From positions 1,302,001-1,366,000 of the forward strand of contig NZ_LR215050.1 of the NCBI RefSeq assembly GCF_900660755.1: 64,000 bases of DNA, written 5' to 3'. Positions within the stretch are counted from its first letter, which is position 1, and each line of letters starts with the position of its first letter. The position numbers and the translations under genes were made by a program. The notes beneath the pieces are model-generated. The model saw only the letters and a program-made list of their open reading frames with translations. It searched no databases and had not been told where the DNA came from. This document shows positions 21,501 to 29,886 of the stretch, piece by piece. Source of the stretch: Acholeplasma hippikon (GTDB lineage Bacteria; Bacillota_I; Bacilli_A; Acholeplasmatales; Acholeplasmataceae).

Positions 21501-23363
21501 GCATTAAGTTATGAGACAGAACTACTGGAGTTAACAGTTGATGGTAAGTCAATTGATTTTGAACCAAATAAATTACAATACGAAGTAAATATTCCATATC
21601 AACAAACAGAAGTAGTTATTGATGGTAGGACTAATATTTTTGGTAACATCATTGGATTAGGTACAAAACGAAACCTTAAGGTTGGTGAAAATAAATTCCA
21701 AATAAAAGTTCAAAGTGAAGCAAATACTTTTGGAGAGGTTTATGAAATTACAATCATTAGAGAAGAGCCAAATCATGATGCAACCTTAAAATCATTAGTT
21801 GTTAAAGACACAAAAGGAAACATTCTACCATTTACTCAAAACTTTGATCCATTTACTCAAGAATATATCATTATGTTATCTGATAAAAATATCATGACAG
21901 TATTCATTGAGGCAACAGCTAATCAAGAAACCTCAATTGTATATCAAACAGGCTTACAACTTTTAGAAGGTTTAATTGATGGTAAATACCATACGATTTT
22001 AAATGTAACAGTCGTTTCTGAATCTGGTATTGAAAATAAATATACAATTAGTTTTTATAGAGAAGTTAAATTAGATGATGTTTTTGAAATCATGAGCTTT
22101 AATCTATATGGAAATAATTTAGTTAACTATTTAGGAACTAGTCCAAATAGTTTAGTTTCATTCGATATAAAAACCTTAACTTATGAACTTAAAGTTCCTT
22201 ATACATTAACTTCAATGAACTTAGAAATTAATAGTTTAGGTAAAGTCTATGGTGCTGGTCAAAAATTATTTAATATAGATAACGAAATTATTTATGAAGT
22301 CTTTGTAGAAAGTATAAGCAAAGTAAATCGTTCAGAAATCTACACAATTAGAATAACTAAGGAAGAAGTTTCATCATATAACTTATTAGATAACTTATAT
22401 GTGAACAATGAAGCATTATTAAACTTTAATCCTAATCTAAATAACTATGAGTTAACAATTGATGTAAAAGAAACAAATACCTTTATCTTAGATGGTGTGA
22501 CAAGTGCATCAAAAGTTAGTGGTTTTGGTACGTATACTTTATTACCAGGAAAAAATATTTTCCCAATCAATGTTACCGCTGAAAATGGCGTTATTAACAC
22601 ATACACCATAACAGTTTTCTATGTAGATTCAAATGCCTTATTAGAATCTTTACGCATTAAAGAAAGTAATGAAGCAATTTATAATGAATTAACTGCAAAA
22701 CAAACAGAAAACTTTATCTTTAGCCCAGAAACTTTTGAATATACAATCTATGTAAGCCCAGATACAAGATATATAAATATCTCTGGAAGCGCGAAAAATA
22801 TAGCTGGTGCTAAAGTATTAGGATTTGGTACATATCGCTTAAATTTAGAGACTGAAAAAATTAATGTCCAAGTAACAGCTGAAGATGGTAAGACAACAGA
22901 AGTTTATAGTATTACCTTCATTAAACGTATTATCTTAGCAAATGATGCGAAACTACAGTTATTAGTTATTGATGGATATCAATTAGCATTTGACAGGGAT
23001 ACTTATCAATATAAACTTAATGTTTCTAATGATGTTAATCAGTTAAGCGTATATGCCAAAACAAACTCAGATTTAGCTAAAGTCTCAGTTGTGGGTTATG
23101 AAATTGGTAATCCTTCAAGTATCTTAGCGTTAGAAATTGATGATTTGGTTGAAGGAAATAATGTTTTATTAATCAAAGTAGAAGCACAAGATGGCACAAT
23201 TAGTTATTATCGTTTAAATGTATTAAAAGAAAAACAAGAAAACTTAATTGTAGTTGTTTTATTAATTATCGCAATTATCCTTTGGGCAATTACAGTATTA
23301 GCACTTTTAATTAAACGTATCAATAGAAATAAAAACGATAGAAAGGAAAGAATGATTGTCTAA
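15522..23363 (+). CDS. Membrane-anchored protein with cohesin-like N-terminus and about 25 cadherin-like beta-sandwich repeats
   Basis: 2613 aa. An N-terminal signal peptide (hydrophobic residues 6-20, likely cleavage near 28) is followed by a region of about 160 aa rich in predicted strands, with features reminiscent of cohesin modules (a short FDIYMKS-type strand, then LIASIYIGFD and FSLDF strands). The rest to about residue 2570 is a train of 85-100-aa repeats, each ending in a V-T-A-E-D-G-S-x-x-x-Y-x-I-x-I-x-R type strand, the hallmark of the cadherin-like beta-sandwich domain (PF12733). One transmembrane helix (about 2575-2597) and a basic tail (KRINRNKNDRKER) give an outside-facing, C-terminally anchored topology. 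The start is preceded by AGAGG. It sits 18 bp after the dockerin protein, which suggests it could be that protein's membrane receptor. Repeat family is confident; the cohesin call is tentative. Confidence 0.8.
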   Translation: MKKNNFIVVMLLCLSLFLSIVTTREVYSTTNYLFEMTVVESTTQKSSLSTEELITKIDPAYGDVRFDIYMKSIGQNRKLSAIQAGWVLPNPKTRYNEAFEEGDTLVDLGRNGKKNFFTLGGTSAYHLALADANTGAIGYEFTTDDVLIASIYIGFDSTFTNDDYFQFSLDFVGYFNAALDFTGYQEYDLSSVKVNGFETIEATADTNLKTLKVGSNELTIVNDNLYEVTLTYDESKQSLNDLVKYTLSKKQATSNLTSNKINDFKAGDEIYIDVTDDTVNTVETKRHTIIITDVLPVDTSIKSLGFNADNYFSLNQTFSPDTLNYSVTIPATRVSHGFIIKPIVTSSYATFEVKLDSQKITSQTGSYAINNLTRGNHTLEIIVHNNNLSKTYTISITQQTYDSTATLDSIAFYDQSNNTKPGNEHSSVVLNESSSSYRFDLLFIEKTVKSVSFEVSIYANDESIDGAKGNLVKDGNNFNKFKYATLIKIEKGERHTITFTVTAEDNTIYEYVYVIERELSTNTELKSVSVNEENNIFNINLVNNAYHYIIKNNDVEKIVITALGKDKEFSTVFIRMNQSIISNTIDVTNLTEGKHDFEIYVVAQDGLTVQTYPLYITKQSSDTSLSFKVRRYGQNDIILSDLDFELQGNNYVISNLPYDLSNLSFEVIATHANAKVEKTSGYGTFSQKANKITGNIQFTSTAEQTVAFVIRVTAENTNISSEYEITLTRNGAKTIDTLSELTVSNTTVQGFTKDLKPSSNLGLTVIDPQSVNETVYLEALASNLEETTKITYEYKLSTSQSYLTGQSINFERGKVYDVRITVRSEANTQSIYQFQFTVASSNHEITSIRLYDENNDEINLGYQANIYEYTINVPAKLSKVNIKTILKDEYATITTGADSNGYISLNPAGKNTIIEVYATSESKEKSKTYQITLVRGSYRTSAQLESLTVKLPTNDFMNIGFSSQTYTYNIRIDNLYEFIDLSASVKQSGETFLGGNTTYQERIFIEEGKTVTVTLIVVAEDGSTKGTYTINIKRANQDATLKEVVIDGISYDLGLFTNNILNLGNIQYHKSSFEVFIELNDPFATYTVQPSLNSNYWHLTQTGQLELVITVTAQDKETKQIYRIRLTREAASNDASLKNLVFESNEGNLLENITPVTTTNSVTYTLKVTRDVILTNIIAEANHSYAAINHAYISKTLTAGGEKLFTITVTAEDGKTVMNYYVSITQKNNDTTIQEIMINEISYDLTKQNKVYDLGQFNYSERIIDLYVLLSDETYASILLNDQVYTKQTYELKLNELSFTIRAKAEDGTLGETYTFKYVLKGMSTDNNLDRLIVRDGTTNLIEKETVLENNFTINLTKEFNGSSLYLEAKANTNLKQITQVTNLTDVTLPITSLEVEIPLVFNADGSINKTISITVKAEDGSTKLYTIQIKRGTQLSSNKDIASIDVYDLNEELIKTYTSFNQMSLTVSYQISAIKIVVNLVDAKSSVSLDSIYLLTPNQAKTIEFKVKAEDGSLSDKYVITVFRDKASNDASLKNLEVFDKDGNNLISFNKDIKHYEVKLDYTHTYVDVLYDKENTNQTVMGSLDRQTLSRGVNKLQVFVTAEDNSTVIIYTITITLVDMSNTIFSITVNGITVLVTDELVYEFSNLSFQTKEIVIEFETSPYAKKIGTGKFNVNVGLNEFTIYAESEDNQKGTEYKIRITRLAADQNTFINSLSIYDVYNKKELKTNEPLRKDLSNYTVTLDPKSTYTYVDIEVNLQSELSVVDNLGRYELIENNGLILEVIKLIVTAEDGSMRTYEIKFMKVNQTTLNNENHIIDIELIGNNGINYFEDMFDQNKVIQDKVTVPYLVNLLNLNVYLPKGATLHTNNLKTYSLVSGETLEINIQAKAEDGSVSDKTYVLTIYRELPNTNNLLDQIYINQEPLSSFNSTINSYQLKVDYLAVSKIQLSAELSDLRARIVGEGIKNIKHGLNTFDLIVYAEDGSENVYRIEIFALSYETELLELTVDGKSIDFEPNKLQYEVNIPYQQTEVVIDGRTNIFGNIIGLGTKRNLKVGENKFQIKVQSEANTFGEVYEITIIREEPNHDATLKSLVVKDTKGNILPFTQNFDPFTQEYIIMLSDKNIMTVFIEATANQETSIVYQTGLQLLEGLIDGKYHTILNVTVVSESGIENKYTISFYREVKLDDVFEIMSFNLYGNNLVNYLGTSPNSLVSFDIKTLTYELKVPYTLTSMNLEINSLGKVYGAGQKLFNIDNEIIYEVFVESISKVNRSEIYTIRITKEEVSSYNLLDNLYVNNEALLNFNPNLNNYELTIDVKETNTFILDGVTSASKVSGFGTYTLLPGKNIFPINVTAENGVINTYTITVFYVDSNALLESLRIKESNEAIYNELTAKQTENFIFSPETFEYTIYVSPDTRYINISGSAKNIAGAKVLGFGTYRLNLETEKINVQVTAEDGKTTEVYSITFIKRIILANDAKLQLLVIDGYQLAFDRDTYQYKLNVSNDVNQLSVYAKTNSDLAKVSVVGYEIGNPSSILALEIDDLVEGNNVLLIKVEAQDGTISYYRLNVLKEKQENLIVVVLLIIAIILWAITVLALLIKRINRNKNDRKERMIV

Positions 23364-23384
23364 TAATCATTAATTAAAAACACC

Positions 23385-24701
23385 ATGAAAGATAACATGA
23401 TTCTATATGCAACACTTATTTTACTAACAATCATTCTTTTATCGATTAGCGTATATTTCTTAATTAAGTTATTGTATAAAAACTATCAATTAACAAAATA
23501 TAAAAATTTAGATAATATTTTAAAAATAGAAATACTTGAAGGTTTTATCAAACATGAAATGAAGTTAGATCCAAATAAACCATTTAGTTTATCATTGATT
23601 TCAATTGATAATTTCCTTCAAGTGAAATCTTATATTCCAGATCATTTAGTTACTTTTTATTTAAATCAATTAGGTAAAAGAATACAAATGCATTTAAAGA
23701 AAAACTGGAAGTTTGCCCAAACAAAAGAGAGAGAAGCATTTTTAATTTATAGTGAGAATTTAGATAGTAAAGATGAATTATTTGATACCTTATCAAAAAT
23801 TAAAATGTCACTTGAAAAGCCAGTTACTTTAGATAATGGCTTAGAAATTAATCGGACTTTTTCAATATCGTATATTAGTTATCCCAATCTAGCAGATAGT
23901 TATGAAACTTTATTATCTAGACTTTACAGTACGTTACTAAACGTTAAAAAAATTGGTGGAAATGAATTAAAAACCTTCCATGAAGGAATTTATGAAGATT
24001 CAGAAAACTTTAATAAATATTTAAACTTAAAAGAGTCTATTTTATCGGAAAAGTTTTTATTTAGTTTTACACCACTTTATCAAAAAGACGTATGCTTAGG
24101 TTTTTACACTGAACTTCAATTTGAAAATGAGAACTACTTAAACCTAATTCCACAACTAGAAGCAAGTTTAGATGCATATTGGTTTGGTAATTGGGTATTT
24201 GAAAAAACAATAGAAGAAGCATTTGAAGTTTTAACAGTGAATGTAGAAAAGGAATTTAAACTATTTATTCCTATATCTATACAACAACTAGCTAATGAAA
24301 AGTTGGTTGAAAGATTTAGAAGAATCGCAATTAAATATAAAGTTAAGCCTGAAAGAATTGTTTTAAATATCATTAACACAAACACTTCATATGAAGTTAT
24401 AAAAATTCATGAACATATTAATCATTTAAAAAAACTCAACTTTAATATATCAAGTCAGTTGAATGATAATTTTAAAACCAACATGGCTTATGACTTTATC
24501 TTGAATTATATCTTGGTTCAAGAAGAATTTATTCAGTCTAAATTAAGTATCTTAAATACAGAATTAATGCATCTTAAAAAGGTTATGATGCAATCAACAA
24601 AAGAATGGCCAATAGAAAATATTTATCTATATCAATATAAAGATGATAAGAAATTAAATGGACAAGCGATCTTATCGTTTAAAGAAAAGTTAGATAAATA
24701 A
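23385..24701 (+). CDS. Membrane protein with degenerate GGDEF and degenerate EAL domains (possible c-di-GMP receptor)
   Basis: 438 aa. One N-terminal membrane helix (residues about 5-28) precedes a GGDEF-like fold (about 45-200) and an EAL-like fold (about 205-435). Where active cyclases read GGDEF the sequence reads KEREAF. The EAL signature is replaced by ELQF, the catalytic E-I-T-E strand reads NIINTN, and no DDFGTG motif is present. Both active sites therefore look dead. Known degenerate GGDEF-EAL membrane proteins such as LapD act as c-di-GMP sensors controlling giant adhesins; placement directly after two giant surface proteins fits such a role, but this is inference. No clear Shine-Dalgarno sequence precedes the ATG, so translation may be coupled to the preceding gene 21 bp upstream. 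The second ATG at 23397 is an alternative start. Confidence 0.7.
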   Translation: MKDNMILYATLILLTIILLSISVYFLIKLLYKNYQLTKYKNLDNILKIEILEGFIKHEMKLDPNKPFSLSLISIDNFLQVKSYIPDHLVTFYLNQLGKRIQMHLKKNWKFAQTKEREAFLIYSENLDSKDELFDTLSKIKMSLEKPVTLDNGLEINRTFSISYISYPNLADSYETLLSRLYSTLLNVKKIGGNELKTFHEGIYEDSENFNKYLNLKESILSEKFLFSFTPLYQKDVCLGFYTELQFENENYLNLIPQLEASLDAYWFGNWVFEKTIEEAFEVLTVNVEKEFKLFIPISIQQLANEKLVERFRRIAIKYKVKPERIVLNIINTNTSYEVIKIHEHINHLKKLNFNISSQLNDNFKTNMAYDFILNYILVQEEFIQSKLSILNTELMHLKKVMMQSTKEWPIENIYLYQYKDDKKLNGQAILSFKEKLDK

Positions 24702-24711
24702 GGAGGAAAAT

Positions 24712-26211
24712 ATGGAACAATTTGCAGAATGGTTTGTCGGGTTATTTAGAGAAATTGTTAGAAATATTTGGTCGTTTATCACCGGTTTTTCTACACTTAT
24801 TTATCAAGGATTTATAGGAAATTTTATTACATACGCAAAAGACTTTATTCATAAGTCAGAATCATTTAATTTCTTAGATTGGGTATTTTCTATTATTGGG
24901 ATTATCTTAATCTTATTACTTTATATATTACTCATTACTTTAATTGTCTTTTTAGTTAGAAAGTACTTTAAATTTGTAAGTGTTGAAAAAGATAAAGAGA
25001 CATTAATGGAAGAGGTAAGTAACTTAAGTTTTGAACTCAATAAATTATTAGATGAAAAGAACGCAAGTTTAGCCTTATCAAAAGAAACAGATCAAAATCT
25101 AAAAAAAGAAGATAAACAAGATAAAAATCGCTTTAGCTTATTACCTGAAATTGATCTTAAATATAAACGTAAAAACTTAATAACTTTAATGAAAAGTGAA
25201 GATCAATTAAGATTAGATGAATTAGTTAAACGCTTTATTAACTTTTCAGCCACAAATCTTAATCTTTACTATTCTGAAAAAACAGTAAGAATTTTCTTTG
25301 CGGGTATGGCTACATCTAAAACAATGATTTTAGAAGGTATCTCAGGTACTGGGAAAACCTCACTTGCCTACGCAATGGGTAAATTCTTTAATCATGATGC
25401 TTCAATCATTTCAGTTCAACCATCATGGCGTGATCGTAGTGAAATGCTAGGGTATTTTAACGAATTCACAAAGAAGTTCAATGAAACAGAGTTCTTAAAA
25501 GCGCTTTATGAAGCAACTTACCGAGATGATTTAACATTTATTGTCTTAGATGAAATGAACTTAGCCAGAGTAGAATATTACTTTGCTGATTTCTTAAGTA
25601 TTTTAGAAATGCCTAATAAAGAAGAATGGAAAATCCAGTTAATAAATGATATTAAAGAAGATGATCCATTCCATTTAAAACAAGGTAAACTGCAAATACC
25701 AGAAAATGTTTGGTTCATTGGAACAGCCAATAGAGATGATTCAACTTTCGCTATCACAGATAAAGTTTATGACCGTGTAGCGTCAATTGAAATGAATGAT
25801 AAAGCAGTATTTTTCAATGCAGAAAGAGAAAATCACGTTGAATTAACTTATAGTTATGTAAGTGGGTTATTTAACGAAGCTCTTGAAAACTTTCAAATAT
25901 CTCAAAAAACATTAGAAAACCTACAAAAGTTAGATGATTTTATTATTGATAAATTCCAAATTGCATTTGGTAACCGTATTAACAAACAAATTCATACCTT
26001 TATTCCTGTTTATATGGCAGCGGGTGGAAATGAAATTGAAGCACTTGATTATCTAGTTAGTAGAAAAATCATACGTAAGTTTGAAAGTTTAAATCTTCCA
26101 TTCCTTCAAAAAGAATTAGAAGATTTAGTGTCATTAATCGATAAGTTATTTGGTAAAATGAACTTCAATGATACAAAGAAAATGATCAAAACTTATATTA
26201 AGAGTTTTTAA
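24712..26211 (+). CDS. Membrane-tethered AAA+ ATPase, McrB/MoxR (AAA_5) type
   Basis: 499 aa. An amphipathic N-terminus and a strong membrane helix (about 57-83) are followed by a charged linker and an AAA+ domain. Walker A is GISGTGKTS (about residue 210). Walker B is FIVLDEMN (about 277-284). A sensor-1-like GTANRDDSTFAIT segment lies near 338, followed by D-R-V before the lid. The DEMNLAR and TANRDD pattern is that of dynein-like/McrB/MoxR ATPases. Such ATPases remodel or assemble partner proteins, and McrB-type ones need a partner encoded next door, which fits the coiled-coil gene 11 bp downstream. A membrane anchor is unusual for McrB restriction ATPases, so a role in building or gating the surface apparatus of this operon is more likely than restriction. 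SD AAGGAGG is excellent. Confidence 0.75.
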   Translation: MEQFAEWFVGLFREIVRNIWSFITGFSTLIYQGFIGNFITYAKDFIHKSESFNFLDWVFSIIGIILILLLYILLITLIVFLVRKYFKFVSVEKDKETLMEEVSNLSFELNKLLDEKNASLALSKETDQNLKKEDKQDKNRFSLLPEIDLKYKRKNLITLMKSEDQLRLDELVKRFINFSATNLNLYYSEKTVRIFFAGMATSKTMILEGISGTGKTSLAYAMGKFFNHDASIISVQPSWRDRSEMLGYFNEFTKKFNETEFLKALYEATYRDDLTFIVLDEMNLARVEYYFADFLSILEMPNKEEWKIQLINDIKEDDPFHLKQGKLQIPENVWFIGTANRDDSTFAITDKVYDRVASIEMNDKAVFFNAERENHVELTYSYVSGLFNEALENFQISQKTLENLQKLDDFIIDKFQIAFGNRINKQIHTFIPVYMAAGGNEIEALDYLVSRKIIRKFESLNLPFLQKELEDLVSLIDKLFGKMNFNDTKKMIKTYIKSF

Positions 26212-26222
26212 GGATTAAATAA

Positions 26223-27968
26223 ATGAACGCTAGATATGATATAGAATTATTTAATGAAATGCTGTATGAGGCATTTAAAAAACAAGATGAAGAAACAGAC
26301 TTTGCCAAATACTTAGATAATGCATTAAGAAGTGGAGAAAAAACACTTTATCAAAAACATAGTACTGAACGTAAGAAATATGATGATACTTGGATTAATG
26401 TGATTGAATCATATCTTCCAAGTATTGATAAAATTACACGAAATGTTAAATCACAATTAAAGTTTGAAGAAGAAATTATTCCAATTGAAAAAACAAAACG
26501 TGTGAATAGTCAATCCATCCGTCATTTATCAACAAACACTAAATATTTAAGAGAAACAGAAAGTTTAGATTTAATGCCTTTAAAGGTATTAACAAATATT
26601 GGTGAGATTGAATACGGAATTTATGAAAATAGATTTATTATGACATTGATTGCACGTTTAAAAGATTATACTTTTGAACGTCTAAAATTAATTAAAGAAG
26701 CATTATATGCAAACCGTAAGATGAACTTTTTAGCTGAAAATAATTTTGAGTTTATTGATGCTAACTATAAAGTTAAAATTGAGGTTTCAAAAGAAGAAAA
26801 GTTTAGACAGAAAAAAGAAGATGATCATAACGAAGCTGTTTATCAAAAAGCAGAAAACTTATACAAACATATTACAGTGTTAACAAACTCAACTTTCTAT
26901 AAACAAATGAGTAAGTATAAAAAAGTAACACCACCGATTATTAAAACGCAAGTCATTTTAAAAAACCCAGACTTTAAATCAGCCTATTTTTTATGGTTAT
27001 TTTTAGATCAAAACTATAAGTTAGACTATAACTTTGAAGCGGAAACACATAACAAACGATTCACTGATTATTATAAAGAAAACATTAATAAGTTGTTTAT
27101 GCATGCAGTGAGTTTAACATTATCAAACGATACACAGTATCAATCAGTTGATCAGATTGAGTATCAAATAAAAAAAGAAGTTCCTGCAAAAATACTTAAA
27201 AATTTACATACTGAAATCACTTTAGATGATAAATATGCAGATGTTGTAGAAAATCAGGCGATGAATGAATATTTTTTACAAAAAATTAAGTCACAAACAT
27301 CTAAAAATTCAGTAGAATATAAGGGTGACTTAAGAAGTCAAAAAGTTCACTTGAAAACGGCATTAACAGACATATTTAATATTCAAAATAGCTTATATGA
27401 AGACATCTTAGCCTATAATAGTGATACGGATTTATTTACTAAATTATATGAGGCTAAATCTTTAGATAAAAAGTTAGAAATAGCTTATAAAAAACAAGCA
27501 ATCGCAAGTATCGTTCGTGATGTTAAATTAGAAGATTTAAGAAGACATTTATCATTAGAACGTAAATGGAATGAAGAATTAAAGAAACTCTATAAAGAAA
27601 TTGAAAAAAATGAAGCAAATTCCTTAAACGAACGCATAAAAAAATATACAATTGATAATAAGGAAAAATTGGACAAGGCCATTAAACGTAAACTTGCCTT
27701 GGAAAATAAGAAATTGTCTAATGAGTTGAAGCGTGAAAAAGACAAACTTCTACGTGAACGATTAAAGCTTGAAAAAGCCTTAAAAGAAAAGCGTAAAAAG
27801 TTAGCACTTAAAGAAAAAAATGAGCGCCTAAAAATTCAAGCAAAATTAGAGAAACAAAAGGCATTGGAGCTAGAGAAAAAATTAGCTAAACAAAAGAAAA
27901 CTTTTGATGCTAAAAAAGAAGGACTCGCCAAGAAAAAAGCACAAGTGCTTGATCAAAATAAAGGATAG
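26223..27968 (+). CDS. Partner protein of the AAA+ ATPase with a long C-terminal coiled coil (function unknown)
   Basis: 581 aa, no signal peptide or membrane helix. The N-terminal 350 residues are a mixed alpha/beta region containing a block around residues 118-165 (IGEIEYGIYENRF...) that faintly resembles DUF2357 proteins, which accompany McrB-like ATPases. From about residue 440 to the end it is a highly charged K/E-rich coiled coil. I see no PD-(D/E)xK nuclease motif, which separates it from McrC. Strict pairing with the AAA+ gene (11 bp gap, SD AAGGAT) suggests the two act together; the coiled coil could be an adaptor between the membrane ATPase and a cytoplasmic or structural target. 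Beyond that the function is not recognisable. Confidence 0.6.
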   Translation: MNARYDIELFNEMLYEAFKKQDEETDFAKYLDNALRSGEKTLYQKHSTERKKYDDTWINVIESYLPSIDKITRNVKSQLKFEEEIIPIEKTKRVNSQSIRHLSTNTKYLRETESLDLMPLKVLTNIGEIEYGIYENRFIMTLIARLKDYTFERLKLIKEALYANRKMNFLAENNFEFIDANYKVKIEVSKEEKFRQKKEDDHNEAVYQKAENLYKHITVLTNSTFYKQMSKYKKVTPPIIKTQVILKNPDFKSAYFLWLFLDQNYKLDYNFEAETHNKRFTDYYKENINKLFMHAVSLTLSNDTQYQSVDQIEYQIKKEVPAKILKNLHTEITLDDKYADVVENQAMNEYFLQKIKSQTSKNSVEYKGDLRSQKVHLKTALTDIFNIQNSLYEDILAYNSDTDLFTKLYEAKSLDKKLEIAYKKQAIASIVRDVKLEDLRRHLSLERKWNEELKKLYKEIEKNEANSLNERIKKYTIDNKEKLDKAIKRKLALENKKLSNELKREKDKLLRERLKLEKALKEKRKKLALKEKNERLKIQAKLEKQKALELEKKLAKQKKTFDAKKEGLAKKKAQVLDQNKG

Positions 27969-28006
27969 AAGTTATTCTTCTTACCATACTTAAGTATTTA
28001 GGAGAT

Positions 28007-29605
28007 ATGAAGTTGAGACAACAAGATTTAGACAGCAATCATACACACATATTTTGTAAGAAGAATCGCGTGTTTATTGTTATTAATTTATTAATCTTTT
28101 TAACATTAGCAATAGTTGATATAACCATGGTGTTTATGAACCATGAATTTAATCATCTTTTTTGGTTTGATATATTACGTTATTTAATTGTAGGGACACT
28201 TATTGTCTCTTCCTTTATGCTTTCATACCGAATTGTAAGACAATACTTAAGTCAAAAGGATGAGTATTTAAATAACATTACATCAACTAGCCAAACGCAA
28301 CTACAAAATCTTGAAAAGAAAATTAAGTATGATGAATTAACAGGTTTATATAATGATGATGGCATCAAAGAAGTTATAGAAAACCTTCAAAAAGAATCAA
28401 AACCATATACATTATTCAATATTGATTTAGATGATTTCAAATTAATCAATGATTTAAAAGGGATGGTTTGGTCAGATAGTGCTTTAAAAGAAATAGCGAA
28501 CTATCTAAAGGAAAGAAGCGAGACATATGAAGTTGCTAGAGATCATGAGGACAGTTTCGTTTTAATCTCATTAAATGAGTTTACACCAGATTCAATAAGT
28601 GAATTTACAAAATCACTTTTAAAACAAATCAGAGTAATCTTACATAATGAAATCCATGCTTATTTATTTAGTGCATCTATTGGAGTCGCAAGTTATTATC
28701 CAAATGAAAAGTCTCTACCAGATACACTTACTAAATCTGAGCTTGCGCTTCATCAGGCTAAAATCAGTGGCAAAAACCGTGTAGTGATTTATAAAGATGA
28801 GTTTTATCAAGAAAAAATTAATGAAGTCTTAATCATGTCAGCGATTAAGCCGTCATTAAAAAATAATGAATTCTATTTAGTTTATCAACCAATTATGGAT
28901 ATTGATAAAGACCAAATCTTAGGCGTTGAAACATTACTTCGTTGGCAACACCCAGAATTAGGTCACATTAATCCTGAGAAAATCATTCGTTTATCAGAGT
29001 TAACAGATGATATTCATCGAATCACTAACTTTGTGGTTAAAGAAGCATTTAGACAACTAAAAGCTTGGAATGAACAAGGTATTGATATTCGTTTATTAAT
29101 TAATTTATCACCTAAAAACTTATTAGATAAGACATTACCAGATACTTTAATTAAATACGCAACAGAATATGGCATTAATCCAGAAGATGTTGGATTAGAA
29201 ATTACTGAATCAAGTAAATTAGAAAAACTAGAATCTGTTAAAGAAATTTTAGAAAGAATTAAAGCCTATAATTTTAGGATTGCGATTGATGATTTTGGAA
29301 CTGGTTATTCAACCTTAACATATATTAAAGAGTTACCAATCGACATTGTTAAATTAGACCGTTCATTTATCACAAATATTGATACAAACTATGAAGATCA
29401 GTTATTCTTAAAGTTTGTTTTAGATATTTCTAATGCATTAAGAAAGTTAGTTATCATTGAAGGCGTAGAAACAGAAGTGCAAAAACAAATTATTAAAGAA
29501 CACCAGATTGCCCTTGCCCAAGGATATTACTTCTCTAAGCCAAAAAAAGCAGAAGAACTACAATGTTTTTTTGAAAGTTATGGTTTAATTAATCAAAATA
29601 ATTAA
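28007..29605 (+). CDS. Membrane GGDEF-EAL protein, probable active c-di-GMP phosphodiesterase
   Basis: 532 aa. Two membrane helices (about 22-45 and 55-78) precede a GGDEF domain (about 105-265) whose signature reads HEDSF instead of GGDEF, so cyclase activity is unlikely. The EAL domain (about 275-525) keeps the residues known to be catalytic: E of ETLLRW, N of LINLSP, E of LEITES, DD of IDDFGTGYS, K of IVKLDRSF, E of IEGVET and Q of AQGYYFSKP. It should hydrolyse c-di-GMP at the inner membrane face. It closes the long surface-protein operon (38 bp after the coiled-coil gene, SD AGGAGA) and pairs logically with the catalytically dead GGDEF-EAL protein at 23385. No diguanylate cyclase with an intact GGDEF is present in this window. 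Confidence 0.85.
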   Translation: MKLRQQDLDSNHTHIFCKKNRVFIVINLLIFLTLAIVDITMVFMNHEFNHLFWFDILRYLIVGTLIVSSFMLSYRIVRQYLSQKDEYLNNITSTSQTQLQNLEKKIKYDELTGLYNDDGIKEVIENLQKESKPYTLFNIDLDDFKLINDLKGMVWSDSALKEIANYLKERSETYEVARDHEDSFVLISLNEFTPDSISEFTKSLLKQIRVILHNEIHAYLFSASIGVASYYPNEKSLPDTLTKSELALHQAKISGKNRVVIYKDEFYQEKINEVLIMSAIKPSLKNNEFYLVYQPIMDIDKDQILGVETLLRWQHPELGHINPEKIIRLSELTDDIHRITNFVVKEAFRQLKAWNEQGIDIRLLINLSPKNLLDKTLPDTLIKYATEYGINPEDVGLEITESSKLEKLESVKEILERIKAYNFRIAIDDFGTGYSTLTYIKELPIDIVKLDRSFITNIDTNYEDQLFLKFVLDISNALRKLVIIEGVETEVQKQIIKEHQIALAQGYYFSKPKKAEELQCFFESYGLINQNN

Positions 29606-29631
29606 GAATTAAAAAATATCAAAATGTACAA

Positions 29632-29660
29632 TTGACTTTTTTGGGTTATAACGTTATAAT
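29632..29660 (+). promoter_or_regulatory. Sigma-70-type promoter of tRNA-Cys
   Basis: TTGACT at 29632-29637 and TATAAT at 29655-29660 with a 17-bp spacer. The tRNA begins 14 bp beyond the -10 box. This is the best-matching consensus promoter seen in the window. Confidence 0.9.
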
Positions 29661-29673
29661 ATATAAGCGTTTT

Positions 29674-29748
<75 letters not shown>

Positions 29749-29765
29749 AAAATAGTAAATTAATG

Positions 29766-29790
29766 AAGTTGTCGAAAGACAACTTTTTTA
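29766..29790 (+). terminator. Rho-independent terminator of the tRNA unit
   Basis: AAGTTGTC, GAAA tetraloop, GACAACTT, then a T-run. It follows the tRNA by 17 bp. Confidence 0.9.
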
Positions 29791-29886
29791 TTCATGTGAT
29801 TCTTGCCATATGAGAGAGATTCTCATTTTTTTCTGTTGGAAAATATAGGTATTTATGAAATAATGAAACTATAGGTGGTGTAAAAG

